64,000 nt of DNA from Ruegeria conchae (GCF_000192475.1 NZ_AEYW01000013.1:124001-188000); one strand, 5' to 3'; numbered from the stretch's first letter, positions 36,483 through 47,012 are shown. A program made the numbers and translations. Notes: a model not told the origin generated them from the letters alone.

Positions 36483-37127
36483 TCAGCCTTCGTCGTTGTT
36501 GGCATTCTTTCCACGCCCGGGGCTGGCACCTTCTGAGCCATTCCCACCACCGTTGTTGCCTTTGGCCCCGCCCTTTCCGGGCTTATCACCGCCATGGCCA
36601 CCTTTGCCACCGCCCTTACCGGGTTTGTCGCCACCCTTGCCGGGCTTGTCACCGCCATCACCGGGGTTGCTGCCTCCATCGCCAGGGTTGTCTCCTCCAT
36701 CTCCGGGTTCGCCCCCGCCGTTTCCAGGCGTATCTCCTTCGCCAGCTCCCGTGCCTCCGCCTGCATTTGGTCCTGTGTCTTCATCTTTTTCAGCTACGGC
36801 AGACCTTAAATTCGGATCACTGCTGCGATCCTCTCCAGTCGATGCGCCGGTGATCGACGCCGTTGGAAGATCGACAAGCAAATTGGTTAGCCCTGGGCAT
36901 AGCGCTGACGTGTTCTGCAAGATATCCGGCAGGTCCGAGCGTTTTTGCAGATGTTTGATAAAACCGGGCGTGACATGTGAGCAGTCGCAAAGCGATCCAT
37001 AGTCACCGCTATTCGCGGCGCTGCGCGCTGTGTTGACTGTACAGACCTGAGCCTCGGCAACAGCCGCGCTGCTGGACATGACTCCGATGAATGGCGCAGC
37101 AACCAGCGCGACCATCTCAGTTTTCAT
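36483..37127 (-). CDS. Secreted glycine-rich heptad-repeat protein
   Basis: This 214-residue protein has a signal peptide (about residues 1-26, ending AVAEA), a folded-looking region of about 90 residues with four cysteines (C29, C47, C49, C77), and a low-complexity tail. The tail (131-193) is nine units of seven residues on the theme G-x-x-P-G-x-G, such as GDNPGDG and GDKPGKG, with acid units first and lysine units later. A charged, flexible extracellular or periplasmic tail is predicted. The start at 37127 gives the signal peptide. I do not recognise a named family. The opposite strand has a proline-rich open frame that is a shadow of the repeat. Confidence 0.7.
   Translation of the reverse strand: MKTEMVALVAAPFIGVMSSSAAVAEAQVCTVNTARSAANSGDYGSLCDCSHVTPGFIKHLQKRSDLPDILQNTSALCPGLTNLLVDLPTASITGASTGEDRSSDPNLRSAVAEKDEDTGPNAGGGTGAGEGDTPGNGGGEPGDGGDNPGDGGSNPGDGGDKPGKGGDKPGKGGGKGGHGGDKPGKGGAKGNNGGGNGSEGASPGRGKNANNDEG
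36549..36737. repeat. Nine tandem 21-bp repeats
   Basis: The heptad region of the secreted protein is encoded by nine consecutive 21-bp units with varied third positions. Two units (encoding GDKPGKG) are adjacent and nearly alike, suggesting recent duplication. Confidence 0.75.
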
Positions 37128-37314
37128 CGATTTTCCCATACCTTAGGGCTCCCATCAATACTCCACTCGGATGCCCGGGGCACCCGTGTATGAAGTGTTG
37201 ATCGAAGATGAAGGATCGGTGGGGCTTATCTGAAGAAATTTTCAAGCAACAATTTCGGGCTGAAACGATGCAGGCCGAAAGGAACGGGTAGGCAAAGAAA
37301 TGAATATATGCCGT

Positions 37315-38439
37315 TTATTGGTGCCGCTTCACAATCACCGATCCTACGGAATACCCAGCGCCAAATGAGCAGATTAGCCCCACATCGCCGTCACTCAGAT
37401 CATCGGAGTGTTTTGAAAAAGCAATGATCGATCCTGCCGAGGATGTGTTGGCATAGTCTTGCAGAATATTAGGTTGCTCTTCCGCCTCAGGTTCACGGCC
37501 CAGAACCTTTTTGCCGATGAAATCATTCATAGTCTTGTTGGCCTGATGCAGCCAAAGACGCTTGAGGTTATCGCTGCTGATACCCTCGGCCTCCATATGG
37601 TCGCTGATATGTTTGCTGACCATAGGCAGCACTTCCTTGAACACTTTACGCCCGTTCTGCATAAACTGCATGTCGCGGCGATCCTGAACCCCATCTGGAC
37701 GAGAGCGGCGAAGGAAGCCGTTATTGTTCCGGATGTTGTTGGAAAATGATGTAGCGCAGCGGGTCGAGATGATCTCGAAATGCGGGCCATTTGCATTGTC
37801 ACGGCGTTCGACCAATGTTGCTGTGGCCACATCACCAAAGATGAAGTGGCAATCCCGGTCGCGCCACTCCAGATGGCCCGAGCAAATCTCGGGGTTCACC
37901 ACCAGCGCCGCACGTACCGATCCCGAACGCACCATATCAGCCGCTGCCTGTATGCCGAAGGTGGCCGAGGAACAGGCCACGTTCATGTCAAACCCGAACC
38001 CTTCGATCCCAAGTGCCTGTTGAATCTCGATTGCAATCGCCGGGTAGGCGCGTTCGTGGTTCGAGGCGGCGCAGATCACCAGATCGACATGCTCGGCATC
38101 GCGCCCTGCCTGAGCTAGGGCCTTGCGGCACGCATCCACGGCCATCTCGGTCATGATCCCAGGTTCGTCGTCGCTGCGCTGGCGCAGCGCGGGATGCATG
38201 ATCTCGGGGTTCAGAACGCCGGTCTTATCCATCACATACCGGTTTTCAATCCCCGATGCTTTGACGATGAATTCTTCCGAGGAATGCTGCATCGGTTCCA
38301 TCTCTCCCGCTGCAATCGCATCCGCATTTTCGGCGTTCATCCGGTCAGCATAGGCATTGAATGCTTTCACCAGTTCGGCGTTGGTGATGATGTTCTCGGG
38401 CGTATAGACGCCGGTACCGGTGATGGCAGGAGTGTACAT
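37315..38439 (-). CDS. Beta-ketoacyl-ACP synthase III family (FabH2/beta-ketodecanoyl synthase-like)
   Basis: This 374-residue thiolase-fold enzyme has the KAS III triad: C156 in MNVACSSATFG, H298 in WLHQANKTMN and N331 in YANTSSAGS. The long insertion near residues 30-60 (NAYADRMNAENADAIAAG) and the ending SFGAGYSVGSVIV resemble Pseudomonas PA3286 (FabH2), which condenses medium-chain acyl-CoA from beta-oxidation with malonyl-ACP. That substrate is inferred. The start MYTPAITGTG at 38439 has AGGA 7 bases upstream; a second ATG at 38457 is possible. It is divergent from the MarR-efflux operon. Confidence 0.88.
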   Translation of the reverse strand: MYTPAITGTGVYTPENIITNAELVKAFNAYADRMNAENADAIAAGEMEPMQHSSEEFIVKASGIENRYVMDKTGVLNPEIMHPALRQRSDDEPGIMTEMAVDACRKALAQAGRDAEHVDLVICAASNHERAYPAIAIEIQQALGIEGFGFDMNVACSSATFGIQAAADMVRSGSVRAALVVNPEICSGHLEWRDRDCHFIFGDVATATLVERRDNANGPHFEIISTRCATSFSNNIRNNNGFLRRSRPDGVQDRRDMQFMQNGRKVFKEVLPMVSKHISDHMEAEGISSDNLKRLWLHQANKTMNDFIGKKVLGREPEAEEQPNILQDYANTSSAGSIIAFSKHSDDLSDGDVGLICSFGAGYSVGSVIVKRHQ

Positions 38440-38538
38440 GGCTGATCCTGAGTTCATGATCTGCACAAAATGCAGTCCCCACTGGTTTTGATCAAGATGT
38501 GTTGACCCAAGGGAATGCACACGCGGCCGCTTCAGAAC

Positions 38539-38559
38539 TTGAATAGTTCATTATTCGAA
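38539..38559 (+). promoter_or_regulatory. Candidate MarR operator
   Basis: The inverted repeat GAATA-N6-TATTC (38541-38556) is flanked by TT and AA and lies 35 bases upstream of the MarR gene. Position and dyad fit autoregulation, but the match is by eye. Confidence 0.4.
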
Positions 38560-38593
38560 GTATATTTCGCCGCGATTCGGATGGAAGAGACCC

Positions 38594-39061
38594 ATGTCTG
38601 ACGAAATCAGCACCCGACTAGGCCGCCTCAGCCCTGAGATTCAGGCGATGATGGGGGTCTATGCGCTTTATTGGAAACTGGAAGAGAGCTTTGATTGCAT
38701 CGAAACGGACCTGAGCCATCAGGAATGTCATATGCTGATCAAGCTGGATGCGCCCAAACGTATGGGGGTGTTGGCGGCAGATATGCTGACCGTTCCGTCT
38801 ACGATCACTGCGACTGCGGACGCGTTAGAACAGGCAGGCTATCTGACCCGTCAGCGTGACCCGGAAGATCGCCGCGCCTGGCTTTTGGTCCTGACCGAAC
38901 AAGGCGAAGAGGCCCGCAATATGCTGGTGGCCGTGGCCGGAGAACTGTTTCGCAGCGCCTCTGGCCTGAACGCCGAAGAAACCGCTGAATTTGCCCGACT
39001 GGCGCGCAAAATCCGCGATAATATTCTGAAAACCGGAATTCCCGAGGGATTGAAGAAATGA
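38594..39061 (+). CDS. MarR family transcriptional regulator
   Basis: This 155-residue winged-helix regulator shows RMGVLAADMLTVPSTITATADALEQ (recognition helix region, quoted only around VPSTITATADALEQAGYL) and the wing motif RDPEDRRAWLLVLT. The family responds to phenolic or lipophilic ligands and represses neighbouring efflux genes. Its stop overlaps the adaptor start (ATGA), making it the first gene of a marR-adaptor-RND operon. A dyad lies upstream and a divergent FabH-like gene starts 155 bases away. Confidence 0.92.
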   Translation: MSDEISTRLGRLSPEIQAMMGVYALYWKLEESFDCIETDLSHQECHMLIKLDAPKRMGVLAADMLTVPSTITATADALEQAGYLTRQRDPEDRRAWLLVLTEQGEEARNMLVAVAGELFRSASGLNAEETAEFARLARKIRDNILKTGIPEGLKK

Positions 39062-40095
39062 AACTTCTGACCTCTGTTTGCCTCGCACTGTCCTTGTTGA
39101 CTGCCCCAGCTATGGCGCAAGAGCCTGCAAAGCCTGTGAAACTGATGCAGGTCAGCGAAACTTCACCCGGCTTTTCGCGCCAGTTCTTTGGTCGGATCGC
39201 CGCGCGTCAGACCGTTGATCTGGCATTTCAGGTCGCGGGGCAGATCGTCGAGATGCCTGTGACCGAAGGTTTTGTTATCCCCAAAGGTGAACTGATTGCC
39301 CGTCTCGATCAGGAACCGTTTGAGCTGCAGTTTGACCGCACGCGCCTGCAGAAAGATCAGGCGGACCGCACCCTTGCCCGTCTGTCTCGACTGCGTGGAA
39401 CGGCAGCCAGCCAAGTGGCTGTTGACGATGCCGAAACAGCGGCGCAATTGGCTGCGATTGCCGTACGGGACGCCGAGTACGCGTTAGAGCACGCAACTCT
39501 GACGGCTCCCTTTGACGCGCTGGTCTCAAGCCGCGCTGTTGAAGCGTTTACGACTGTTTCAGCGGGCACCCCCATCGTGCGACTCCACGATATGTCTGAA
39601 CTGCGGATTGAGGTTGATGTGCCTGAAATCCTGTTTCAGCGCTCCGGGCAGCAGGATGATATCACGATTACCGCCAAGTTCCCGGTCAGCGACGAGATTT
39701 TTCCGCTGGAGATACGAGAATTCGATGCCGAATCCTCAAGCGTGGGCCAGACGTTCCGCATCCAGTTTGGTTTGACCCCGCCAGAGGGGTTGCAAATTCT
39801 ACCCGGCTCCTCCGTCACGGTTACGGTGCAGGTGCAGGATGAGCGTACCGGGATCATCATCCCACCAACGGCTATAGTAGCTGATGCCAGCGGCGCGCTG
39901 GGCGTTATGGTTTTCTCGCCGGTTGGCGCCGACGAAGGCACGGTCCGCCGGGTTCCAGTTACGATCGAACCAACGCAGAGCGGCGATGTCCGCGTGCTCA
40001 CCGGCCTGACCGATGGCGAAGAAATCGTCGTCGCGGGTGGGGGTGCATTGACCGAAGGTCAAACCGTCCGCCGCTTTGTCGGCTTCTCGAACTGA
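39058..40095 (+). CDS. RND efflux periplasmic adaptor (membrane fusion protein)
   Basis: This 345-residue adaptor has a signal peptide (MKLLTSVCLALSLLTAPAMA) and the HlyD/AcrA layout: a first lipoyl half with AGQIVEMPVTEGFVIPKGE, a helical hairpin (about 85-130), a second lipoyl half ATLTAPFDALVSSRAV, and beta-barrel and membrane-proximal parts ending GGGALTEGQTVRRF. No lipobox cysteine is evident. It is coupled to marR by ATGA and followed by the RND pump 10 bases later. No TolC-type gene is in the operon, so an outer-membrane channel must come from elsewhere. Confidence 0.93.
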   Translation: MKLLTSVCLALSLLTAPAMAQEPAKPVKLMQVSETSPGFSRQFFGRIAARQTVDLAFQVAGQIVEMPVTEGFVIPKGELIARLDQEPFELQFDRTRLQKDQADRTLARLSRLRGTAASQVAVDDAETAAQLAAIAVRDAEYALEHATLTAPFDALVSSRAVEAFTTVSAGTPIVRLHDMSELRIEVDVPEILFQRSGQQDDITITAKFPVSDEIFPLEIREFDAESSSVGQTFRIQFGLTPPEGLQILPGSSVTVTVQVQDERTGIIIPPTAIVADASGALGVMVFSPVGADEGTVRRVPVTIEPTQSGDVRVLTGLTDGEEIVVAGGGALTEGQTVRRFVGFSN

Positions 40096-40105
40096 GGGCG
40101 GTTTC

Positions 40106-43100
40106 ATGAGCATCGCACGCGCTTCGATCGACCGGCCGCTTTATACGTGGCTGTTCATCCTGATTGCCTTGTTCGGCGGCATCTGGGGCTTCACGTCGCT
40201 GGGTCGCCTTGAAGACCCGGCTTTCACAATCAAACAGGCGGTGATCGCCACGCAATATCCCGGTGCGACTGCTGAACAGGTGGCGCTAGAGGTCTCGGAA
40301 CCGCTGGAATCCGCGATACAGCAGATGGGCGAGGTGGACGTCATCACTTCGGTCAATCGGCCCGGCCAATCGCTGATCGAGGTCGAGATAAAGTCAACCT
40401 ATGACGGCAGCGAATTGCCGGACATCTGGACCCGCCTACGCGCAAAAGTGCGTGATGCCGCGCGCGGACTGCCTTCGGGGGTGGGTGCGCCCTACGTGAA
40501 TGACGGGTTCGGGGATGTATTTGGACTGTTCTATGCGGTCACAGCGGATGGGTTTTCGGACGCCGAGAAACACGAGCTTGCGACATTTCTACGCCGCGAA
40601 TTGCTGACTGTGAGCGGAGTCGCTGATGTCGAGGTGCAGGGCTTGCCGGACGAAGCGATTTTCATCGAACCCGACCTCTCGATCTCGGTCAATCAGAACG
40701 TGCCCTTACAGGCGATCAATGAGGCAATTGCAAACGCGGATTCGGTCAACGCCTCGGGCTCATTGCGGTCGGAAGGTGACCGGACGACGATCCTGACTGC
40801 CGAAGGCTCGGACAGCGTGTCGGCCATCGCCGGGCTGTCGGTCGGTTCGCAGGGGCAAGTGATCAACCTGTTTGACATGTCCGATGTCTATCGCGGGCGG
40901 CAGAACGATCCCGACATCATGATCCGCTTCAACGGGACCGAGGCGTTCACGCTGGGCATAGCCGGACTGGCCACCGAAAACATCGTCGAGGTCGGCCAGC
41001 GCGCGGATGCCAAACTGGCGGAACTGGATTCGGAAATTCCCTTTGGTGTCAAAATCCTGCCCATCTATCAGCAGCATGTTGTGGTCGATGAGGCCTCGAA
41101 CGCCTTCCTGCTGAACCTCGCCATGTCGGTCAGCATCGTGGTTGCGGTTCTGGGCATTTTCATGGGCTGGCGCGCCGCCATTGTTGTGGGTTCGACCCTG
41201 CTGCTGACCGTTGTCGGAACGCTACTGTTCATGTCGATGTTCTCGATCGAGATGGAGCGCATATCGCTGGGTGCTTTGATCATCGCGATGGGAATGTTGG
41301 TCGATAATGCCATCGTTGTGGCCGAAGGGATGCAGATCTCGATGTTGCGGGGCAAAAGCTCTCGTGATGCGGCAGAAGATGTGGCCTCGAAAACGCAAAT
41401 CCCGCTGCTGGGCGCGACGGTGATCGGGATTATGGCCTTCGCGGGGATCGGGCTCAGCCCCGATGCGACCGGGGAGTTCCTGTTCTCGCTATTCGCCGTG
41501 ATCGGCATCTCACTTTTGCTTAGCTGGGTTCTGGCAATCACAGTGACACCTTTGCTCGGCCACTATTTCTTCAAGCAGGGCAAAGAAGGTGAGATTGATG
41601 CCTATGGCGGATTTCTGTTCCGCGTCTACGGAGCAGTCCTGAACTGGGCGCTGCGGTTCCGTTGGCTGGTAGTGGCAGGATTGATAGCGATCACGGTCGC
41701 TTGCTTCGCAGGGTTCGGCCTAATGAAACAGCAGTTCTTCCCCAACTCAAACACGCCGCTGTTCTTCGTGCACTACAAACTGCCGCAAGGCACGCCGATT
41801 GCCCGTACGGCGGAAGATATGGCTGTGTTTGAGGATTGGTTGGCTGAACGTGATGACGTCGTCTCAGTCGCCACGTTTGTAGGGCAGGGGGCCACGCGTT
41901 TTATGCTGACCTACGCCGCCGAGAAGCCCAACCCAAGCTATGGCCACATGATCATTCGCACCGAAACGCTCGACGATATCCCCGCCTTGCAGGCAGATCT
42001 CGAAGCATTCGGCTCAGCCCAATTCCCCGAAGGAGAGTTCCGAACCAAGCGTCTGATCTTTGGCCCGGGCGGAGGTGATCCGATCCAGGCGCGGTTCTCG
42101 GGCAGTGATCCGGTTATTCTGCGCCAATTGGCCGAAGAAGCCGTGCAAAAAATGTCAGCGGCCTCCCCGAATGCGCTGCATGTGCATCACGATTGGCGCG
42201 AGCAGGAACTGGCTGTGCAGCCAATCTATGCGACAGAACGGGCGCAAACGGCAGGTGTGTCGCGAGAAGATATTGCCGCCACGCTGCAGTTTTCGACCGA
42301 TGGGATTACCGGCGGTGTTCTGCGCGAACGTGACCGCCAGATCCCGATCATCCTGCGCCGTCCGGCAGATGGGGACTATTCGATTGTCGATCAGGTGGTT
42401 TATTCCGATCAATCGGAACGGTTCGTGCCGATTGAACAGATGGTGGACGGGTTCGACTACAAAGCGCTCAATACCTTGGTTCATCGCCGTGACCGAGTGC
42501 TGACCATCACGGTTGGCGCGGATATCCCTCCTGACATGACCGCCGCACAAGTCCACTCCGAAGTGCGAAGCGCCATTGAAGAGATGGAACTGCCCATTGG
42601 CTACAGCATGGAATGGGGCGGAGAGTTTGAAGACTCGGGCGATGCGCAGGCCAGCCTAGGGCGGCAATTGCCGCTGAGCTTGCTGATCATGGTGCTAATC
42701 TCGGTGCTGCTGTTCAACGCGATCAGGCAACCGGTCATCATCTGGCTTTTGGTCCCGATGTCCGTCAATGGAGTGGTTATCGGTCTGCTTGGAACGGGTC
42801 TGCCATTCACCTTTACAGCGCTTTTGGGGCTGCTCAGCTTGTCAGGAATGCTGATCAAGAATGGCATCGTACTGGTGGAAGAAATCGATCTGGTTCGCGC
42901 CACAGGCAAAGCCCTGCGTCCCGCGATTGTCGAGGCCTCGGTCTCGCGTCTGCGCCCGGTGATGTTGGCGGCGATCACGACGATTCTGGGGATGGCTCCA
43001 CTGCTGACGGATGCGTTCTTTGTGTCGATGGCGGTCACGATCATGGGCGGTCTGGCCTTTGCCACCATCCTGACCATGGTTGCTGCGCCGGTTTTCTACA

Positions 43101-43147
43101 TGTTGTTTTTCAACCGTGAAGAAAAGCGACGTCTGGCTGCCGGCTGA
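40106..43147 (+). CDS. RND family efflux permease
   Basis: This 1013-residue inner-membrane proton-driven pump has the RND plan of one helix, a large periplasmic loop, six helices, a second loop and five helices. The first helix region is RPLYTWLFILIALFGG, and the proton-relay helix 4 carries MGMLVDNAIVVAEGM with the conserved acidic pattern. The second half mirrors this in LSGMLIKNGIVLVEEI. It belongs to the hydrophobe/amphiphile group (AcrB-like), not heavy-metal pumps. GAGGGCGG precedes the ATG. The substrate is unknown; the MarR regulator hints at small lipophilic compounds. Confidence 0.94.
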   Translation: MSIARASIDRPLYTWLFILIALFGGIWGFTSLGRLEDPAFTIKQAVIATQYPGATAEQVALEVSEPLESAIQQMGEVDVITSVNRPGQSLIEVEIKSTYDGSELPDIWTRLRAKVRDAARGLPSGVGAPYVNDGFGDVFGLFYAVTADGFSDAEKHELATFLRRELLTVSGVADVEVQGLPDEAIFIEPDLSISVNQNVPLQAINEAIANADSVNASGSLRSEGDRTTILTAEGSDSVSAIAGLSVGSQGQVINLFDMSDVYRGRQNDPDIMIRFNGTEAFTLGIAGLATENIVEVGQRADAKLAELDSEIPFGVKILPIYQQHVVVDEASNAFLLNLAMSVSIVVAVLGIFMGWRAAIVVGSTLLLTVVGTLLFMSMFSIEMERISLGALIIAMGMLVDNAIVVAEGMQISMLRGKSSRDAAEDVASKTQIPLLGATVIGIMAFAGIGLSPDATGEFLFSLFAVIGISLLLSWVLAITVTPLLGHYFFKQGKEGEIDAYGGFLFRVYGAVLNWALRFRWLVVAGLIAITVACFAGFGLMKQQFFPNSNTPLFFVHYKLPQGTPIARTAEDMAVFEDWLAERDDVVSVATFVGQGATRFMLTYAAEKPNPSYGHMIIRTETLDDIPALQADLEAFGSAQFPEGEFRTKRLIFGPGGGDPIQARFSGSDPVILRQLAEEAVQKMSAASPNALHVHHDWREQELAVQPIYATERAQTAGVSREDIAATLQFSTDGITGGVLRERDRQIPIILRRPADGDYSIVDQVVYSDQSERFVPIEQMVDGFDYKALNTLVHRRDRVLTITVGADIPPDMTAAQVHSEVRSAIEEMELPIGYSMEWGGEFEDSGDAQASLGRQLPLSLLIMVLISVLLFNAIRQPVIIWLLVPMSVNGVVIGLLGTGLPFTFTALLGLLSLSGMLIKNGIVLVEEIDLVRATGKALRPAIVEASVSRLRPVMLAAITTILGMAPLLTDAFFVSMAVTIMGGLAFATILTMVAAPVFYMLFFNREEKRRLAAG

Positions 43148-43558
43148 TCAGCTGCCGGCATCCTTTTCGGGATCATAATGGTAATAAAAACAGGATAGCT
43201 TGTTGCCATCAGGATCACGCAGATAGGCCACATAGAAACCGGGCTCGTAGTGGGGTCGCACGCCTGGCTTTCCTTCGTCTGTGCCGCCGTTTTCCAGACC
43301 AGTGGCATGGAACCGCCGGACCTGATTGGCGTTTTGCGCTGGGAAGGCGATCATCGTGCCATTGCCGGTACTGGCGGGGGCTCCATCAAACGGCCTGCAG
43401 ACCCAAAAACCAGTCCCACTGTGGGGATCGGTGCCCCATCCGGCCCAGCCATCGATCCATCCGGGCAGGCGTGGTTGTTCGAGAACCGCAAAGATCGCAT
43501 CAAAAAAACGGATCGCCCGTGGTAAGTCATTACTTCCGTATGTCGTATAGAGATCCAT
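43148..43558 (-). CDS. VOC-family (glyoxalase/bleomycin-resistance-like) protein
   Basis: This 136-residue single vicinal-oxygen-chelate domain protein shows TTYGSNDLPRAIRFFDAIF at the start, GTGFWVCRPF, and the closing GFYVAYLRDPDGNKLSCFYY strand typical of VOC folds. The function cannot be set; family members include lyases, dioxygenases and binding proteins. AGGGGGA precedes the ATG at 43558. It lies downstream of carB on the same strand, but a terminator between them suggests a separate unit. Confidence 0.85.
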   Translation of the reverse strand: MDLYTTYGSNDLPRAIRFFDAIFAVLEQPRLPGWIDGWAGWGTDPHSGTGFWVCRPFDGAPASTGNGTMIAFPAQNANQVRRFHATGLENGGTDEGKPGVRPHYEPGFYVAYLRDPDGNKLSCFYYHYDPEKDAGS

Positions 43559-43610
43559 AAGCAGTCCCCCTTTGTCATCATCATGTGGAGGCCTGATGCA
43601 AAGGGGAAGT

Positions 43611-43642
43611 AAAAATGAAAGACCCCAGCCTGAGCCGGGGTC
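43611..43642 (-). terminator. Rho-independent terminator of carB
   Basis: GACCCC (43621-43626) pairs with GGGGTC (43637-43642), with an inner GC pair and CTGA loop. On the minus strand TTTCATTTTT follows. It lies 26 bases after the carB stop. Confidence 0.75.
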
Positions 43643-43667
43643 AAATCGCAAGAGGTTCTACCAGGAT

Positions 43668-46600
43668 TTAGCCCTGTAGCGACTTCACTTCAACATCCTC
43701 TTCGGCCTGCGCCTTTATTGCCAGCGCTGCAGCGTGGCTTGCGGCGGCGGTGGTGTAGTAAGGGATCTTGTCATAGAGCGCGATAGAGCGGATGGCCTTG
43801 CTGTCCTCGACCGCTTGCGCGCCTTCGGTTGTGTTCATGAGCAGTTGAACCTGACCGTCTTTCAGCATGTCGACGACGTCGGGTCGGCCCTCATAGACCT
43901 TGTTGACTACTTCGCAGGCAACGCCTTGTTCTTCAAGCCAGCTTTGCGTGCCGCGTGTTGCGACAAGCGAAAAGCCCTGCTGTGTCAAAACCTGAGCGGC
44001 CTCAAGCATTGCATGACCCTTGTCTGCATCCTTGATCGAAATAAACGCACGACCCGAAGATGGCAGCACCATACCCGCCCCCATTTGCGCCTTCAGGAAA
44101 GCGCGTGGGAAGTCGCGGTCCCAGCCCATGACCTCTCCGGTTGAACGCATCTCGGGGCCGAGTATCGTATCGACGCCGGGGAAACGGGCAAAGGGCAGTA
44201 CCGCCTCTTTGACCGAGAACCAGGGCATGTTCGGGTCGGCCAGAGTCATCTGGTCGGCGATCTTGGTGTCGTCTACTGTCTTGTAAGGTGGGCGTTTGGG
44301 GAAATCCGCCAGTTTTTCACCTGCCATTACGCGTGCGGCAATCGATGCAATCGCGCTGTCCGTCGCCTTAGCTACAAAGGGCACGGTACGCGAGGCGCGG
44401 GGGTTCACTTCGATCAGGTAAATCTCATCATCCTTGATCGCGAACTGGACGTTCATAAGGCCGACGACATTCAGCGCCTTGGCCAGTTTAAACGCCTGTT
44501 CTTTGATCTGCTCGATGATCTCGTCGGACAGCGAATATGGCGGCAGAGAACAAGCCGAGTCGCCCGAGTGGACGCCAGCCTCTTCGATGTGCTGCATGAT
44601 GCCTGCGACGTGCACGTCGGTGCCATCGCACAGCGCGTCCACATCCAGTTCGACCGCACCGGCCAGATAGCTGTCCAACAGCACAGGACTGTCGCCCGAG
44701 ACGACCACGGCCTCGTTGATGTAGCGCCGCAGCTGATCCATATCGCGCACGATTTCCATCGCGCGACCACCCAGAACGTAGGACGGGCGGATCACCAGCG
44801 GGAATCCGATCTCTTCGGCAATCTCCAGCGCTTGCTCATCAGTCGAAGCAATGCCGTTCTTCGGCTGTTTCAGGCCCAGATCGTTGACCAACGCCTGGAA
44901 CCGCTCGCGGTCTTCGGCAAGGTCGATGGCGTCTGGAGTGGTGCCAAGGATCGGAATGCCTTCAGCTTCAAGCGCGTTGGCCAGTTTCAGCGGGGTCTGT
45001 CCGCCGAACTGAACGATCACACCGTGCAGCGTGCCGCTTTCCTGTTCTTTTGTCAGGATTTCCATGACGTGCTCGAAGGTCAACGGCTCGAAATACAGCC
45101 GGTCAGAGGTGTCATAATCGGTTGAAACCGTCTCGGGGTTGCAGTTGATCATGATGGTCTCATAGCCCGCTTCGGTCAGAGCGAAACAGGCGTGGCAGCA
45201 GCAATAATCGAACTCGATCCCCTGGCCGATCCGGTTCGGACCACCACCAAGGATGACGACCTTTTTGCGGTCGCTCGGGCGCGCCTCGCACTCAACCTCA
45301 CCCATCATGGGGGCCTCGTAGGTCGAGTACATGTAGGGTGTCTGCGCTTCGAACTCAGCGGCGCAGGTGTCGATGCGTTTGAAGACAGCATTCACACCCA
45401 GATTGCGGCGGGCGCGGCGAACATTGTCTTCGTCGCGGCCGGTCAGATTGCCGAGGCGCGCATCCGTGAAGCCCAGCATTTTCAGCTTGCGGATACCGTC
45501 CTCGGTCACCGGCAGGCCGTCTTTACGAACTTGACGCTCGGCGTCGATAATCTCGCGGATGCGAGCTAGGAACCATGGGTCAAACTTGGTAACGCCGAAA
45601 ATCTCATCATCAGTCAGGCCGTGGCGCATCGCCTGGGCAATGGTGCGCAGACGATCTGGGGTCTGCTGGCTGATTGCCTTGATCACGGCAGCTTTGTCGT
45701 CGGCTTCTTCCCAAACACCTACATTCAGGCCGGGGATTTCAATCTCATCAAAGCCGGTCAGACCCGACTCCATCGACGCCAGGGCCTTCTGCATCGATTC
45801 GTGGATCGTGCGGCCGATCGACATGGCCTCGCCCACCGATTTCATTGCAGTGGTCAGGTAGGGCTCAGAACCTGGGAATTTTTCAAAGGCGAATTTCGGG
45901 ATCTTGGTGACGACATAGTCGATGGTCGGCTCGAACGAGGCCGGTGTGACTTTGGTGATGTCGTTGTCCAATTCGTCCAGCGTATAGCCCACGGCCAGTT
46001 TCGCGGCGATCTTTGCAATCGGGAAACCCGTCGCTTTCGATGCCAGCGCGGACGACCGGGAAACGCGGGGGTTCATCTCGATCACGACCATGCGGCCGTC
46101 ATCCGGGTTAATCGCCCATTGCACGTTCGAGCCGCCCGTTTCGACGCCGATTTCACGCAGCACGGCAATCGAGTGATTGCGCATGATCTGGTATTCTTTG
46201 TCGGTAAGCGTCAGGGCAGGGGCCACTGTGATCGAGTCACCTGTGTGCACGCCCATCGGATCGACGTTTTCGATGGAACAGACGATAATGGCGTTGTCGG
46301 CGGTGTCGCGCACCACCTCCATCTCATATTCTTTCCAGCCCAGCAGGCTTTCGTCGATCAGGATCTGACCCACGGGCGAGGCATCCATGCCCGAGCGGCA
46401 AATATGGATGTAGTCCTCGCGGTTATACGCCACACCACCGCCGGTGCCGCCCAACGTGAAAGCGGGGCGAATGATGGCGGGCAGGCCCACGGTTTCAAGC
46501 GTGTCCAGCGCCAGCGCCACGCCCGCGTCGAGGTCCTTCTTGCCGTCCTCATCCTTGGGCGCGGTCACGATTTCGGCCTTGGGGTTTTCGATACCCAGCC

Positions 46601-47012
46601 GGTCCATTGCTTCGCGGAACAGAGCACGGTCTTCGGCCATTTCAATGGCGTCGCGTTTGGCGCCAATCATCTCGACACCGAACTCGTCCAGCACGCCCAT
46701 CTCTTCCAGTGCCAACGAAGTGTTCAGGCCGGTCTGTCCACCCATTGTGGGCAGCAGGGCATCGGGGCGTTCTTTTTCGATGATCTTGGCGACAACCTCG
46801 GGCGTGATCGGTTCGATATAGGTCGCATCGGCCAGACCGGGGTCGGTCATGATCGTGGCCGGGTTCGAGTTCACCAGGATAACGCGGTAGCCTTCTTCGC
46901 GCAGAGCCTTGCAAGCCTGTGCACCGGAATAATCAAACTCGCACGCCTGACCGATAACAATGGGCCCCGCCCCGATGATCATGATCGACTGGATGTCGGT
47001 TCTTCTCGGCAT
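43668..47012 (-). CDS. carB: Carbamoyl-phosphate synthase large subunit
   Basis: This 1114-residue cytoplasmic enzyme makes carbamoyl phosphate for pyrimidines and arginine, using ammonia tunnelled from CarA. Two ATP-grasp halves are clear: the first begins [20 protein letters not shown] and the second [20 protein letters not shown]. The metal-binding [20 protein letters not shown] and [20 protein letters not shown] repeat the same motif. The C-terminal allosteric MGS-like domain starts near residue 960. CarA is not in the window. A promoter candidate precedes it and a terminator follows, so it is a single-gene unit. Confidence 0.97.
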   Translation of the reverse strand: MPRRTDIQSIMIIGAGPIVIGQACEFDYSGAQACKALREEGYRVILVNSNPATIMTDPGLADATYIEPITPEVVAKIIEKERPDALLPTMGGQTGLNTSLALEEMGVLDEFGVEMIGAKRDAIEMAEDRALFREAMDRLGIENPKAEIVTAPKDEDGKKDLDAGVALALDTLETVGLPAIIRPAFTLGGTGGGVAYNREDYIHICRSGMDASPVGQILIDESLLGWKEYEMEVVRDTADNAIIVCSIENVDPMGVHTGDSITVAPALTLTDKEYQIMRNHSIAVLREIGVETGGSNVQWAINPDDGRMVVIEMNPRVSRSSALASKATGFPIAKIAAKLAVGYTLDELDNDITKVTPASFEPTIDYVVTKIPKFAFEKFPGSEPYLTTAMKSVGEAMSIGRTIHESMQKALASMESGLTGFDEIEIPGLNVGVWEEADDKAAVIKAISQQTPDRLRTIAQAMRHGLTDDEIFGVTKFDPWFLARIREIIDAERQVRKDGLPVTEDGIRKLKMLGFTDARLGNLTGRDEDNVRRARRNLGVNAVFKRIDTCAAEFEAQTPYMYSTYEAPMMGEVECEARPSDRKKVVILGGGPNRIGQGIEFDYCCCHACFALTEAGYETIMINCNPETVSTDYDTSDRLYFEPLTFEHVMEILTKEQESGTLHGVIVQFGGQTPLKLANALEAEGIPILGTTPDAIDLAEDRERFQALVNDLGLKQPKNGIASTDEQALEIAEEIGFPLVIRPSYVLGGRAMEIVRDMDQLRRYINEAVVVSGDSPVLLDSYLAGAVELDVDALCDGTDVHVAGIMQHIEEAGVHSGDSACSLPPYSLSDEIIEQIKEQAFKLAKALNVVGLMNVQFAIKDDEIYLIEVNPRASRTVPFVAKATDSAIASIAARVMAGEKLADFPKRPPYKTVDDTKIADQMTLADPNMPWFSVKEAVLPFARFPGVDTILGPEMRSTGEVMGWDRDFPRAFLKAQMGAGMVLPSSGRAFISIKDADKGHAMLEAAQVLTQQGFSLVATRGTQSWLEEQGVACEVVNKVYEGRPDVVDMLKDGQVQLLMNTTEGAQAVEDSKAIRSIALYDKIPYYTTAAASHAAALAIKAQAEEDVEVKSLQG

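Noticed and set aside
36421..37002. Proline-rich plus-strand frame with PPLPGLSPP-type repeats
   Set aside because: The opposite strand has a signal peptide and the heptad repeat; the proline-rich frame is only its complement.
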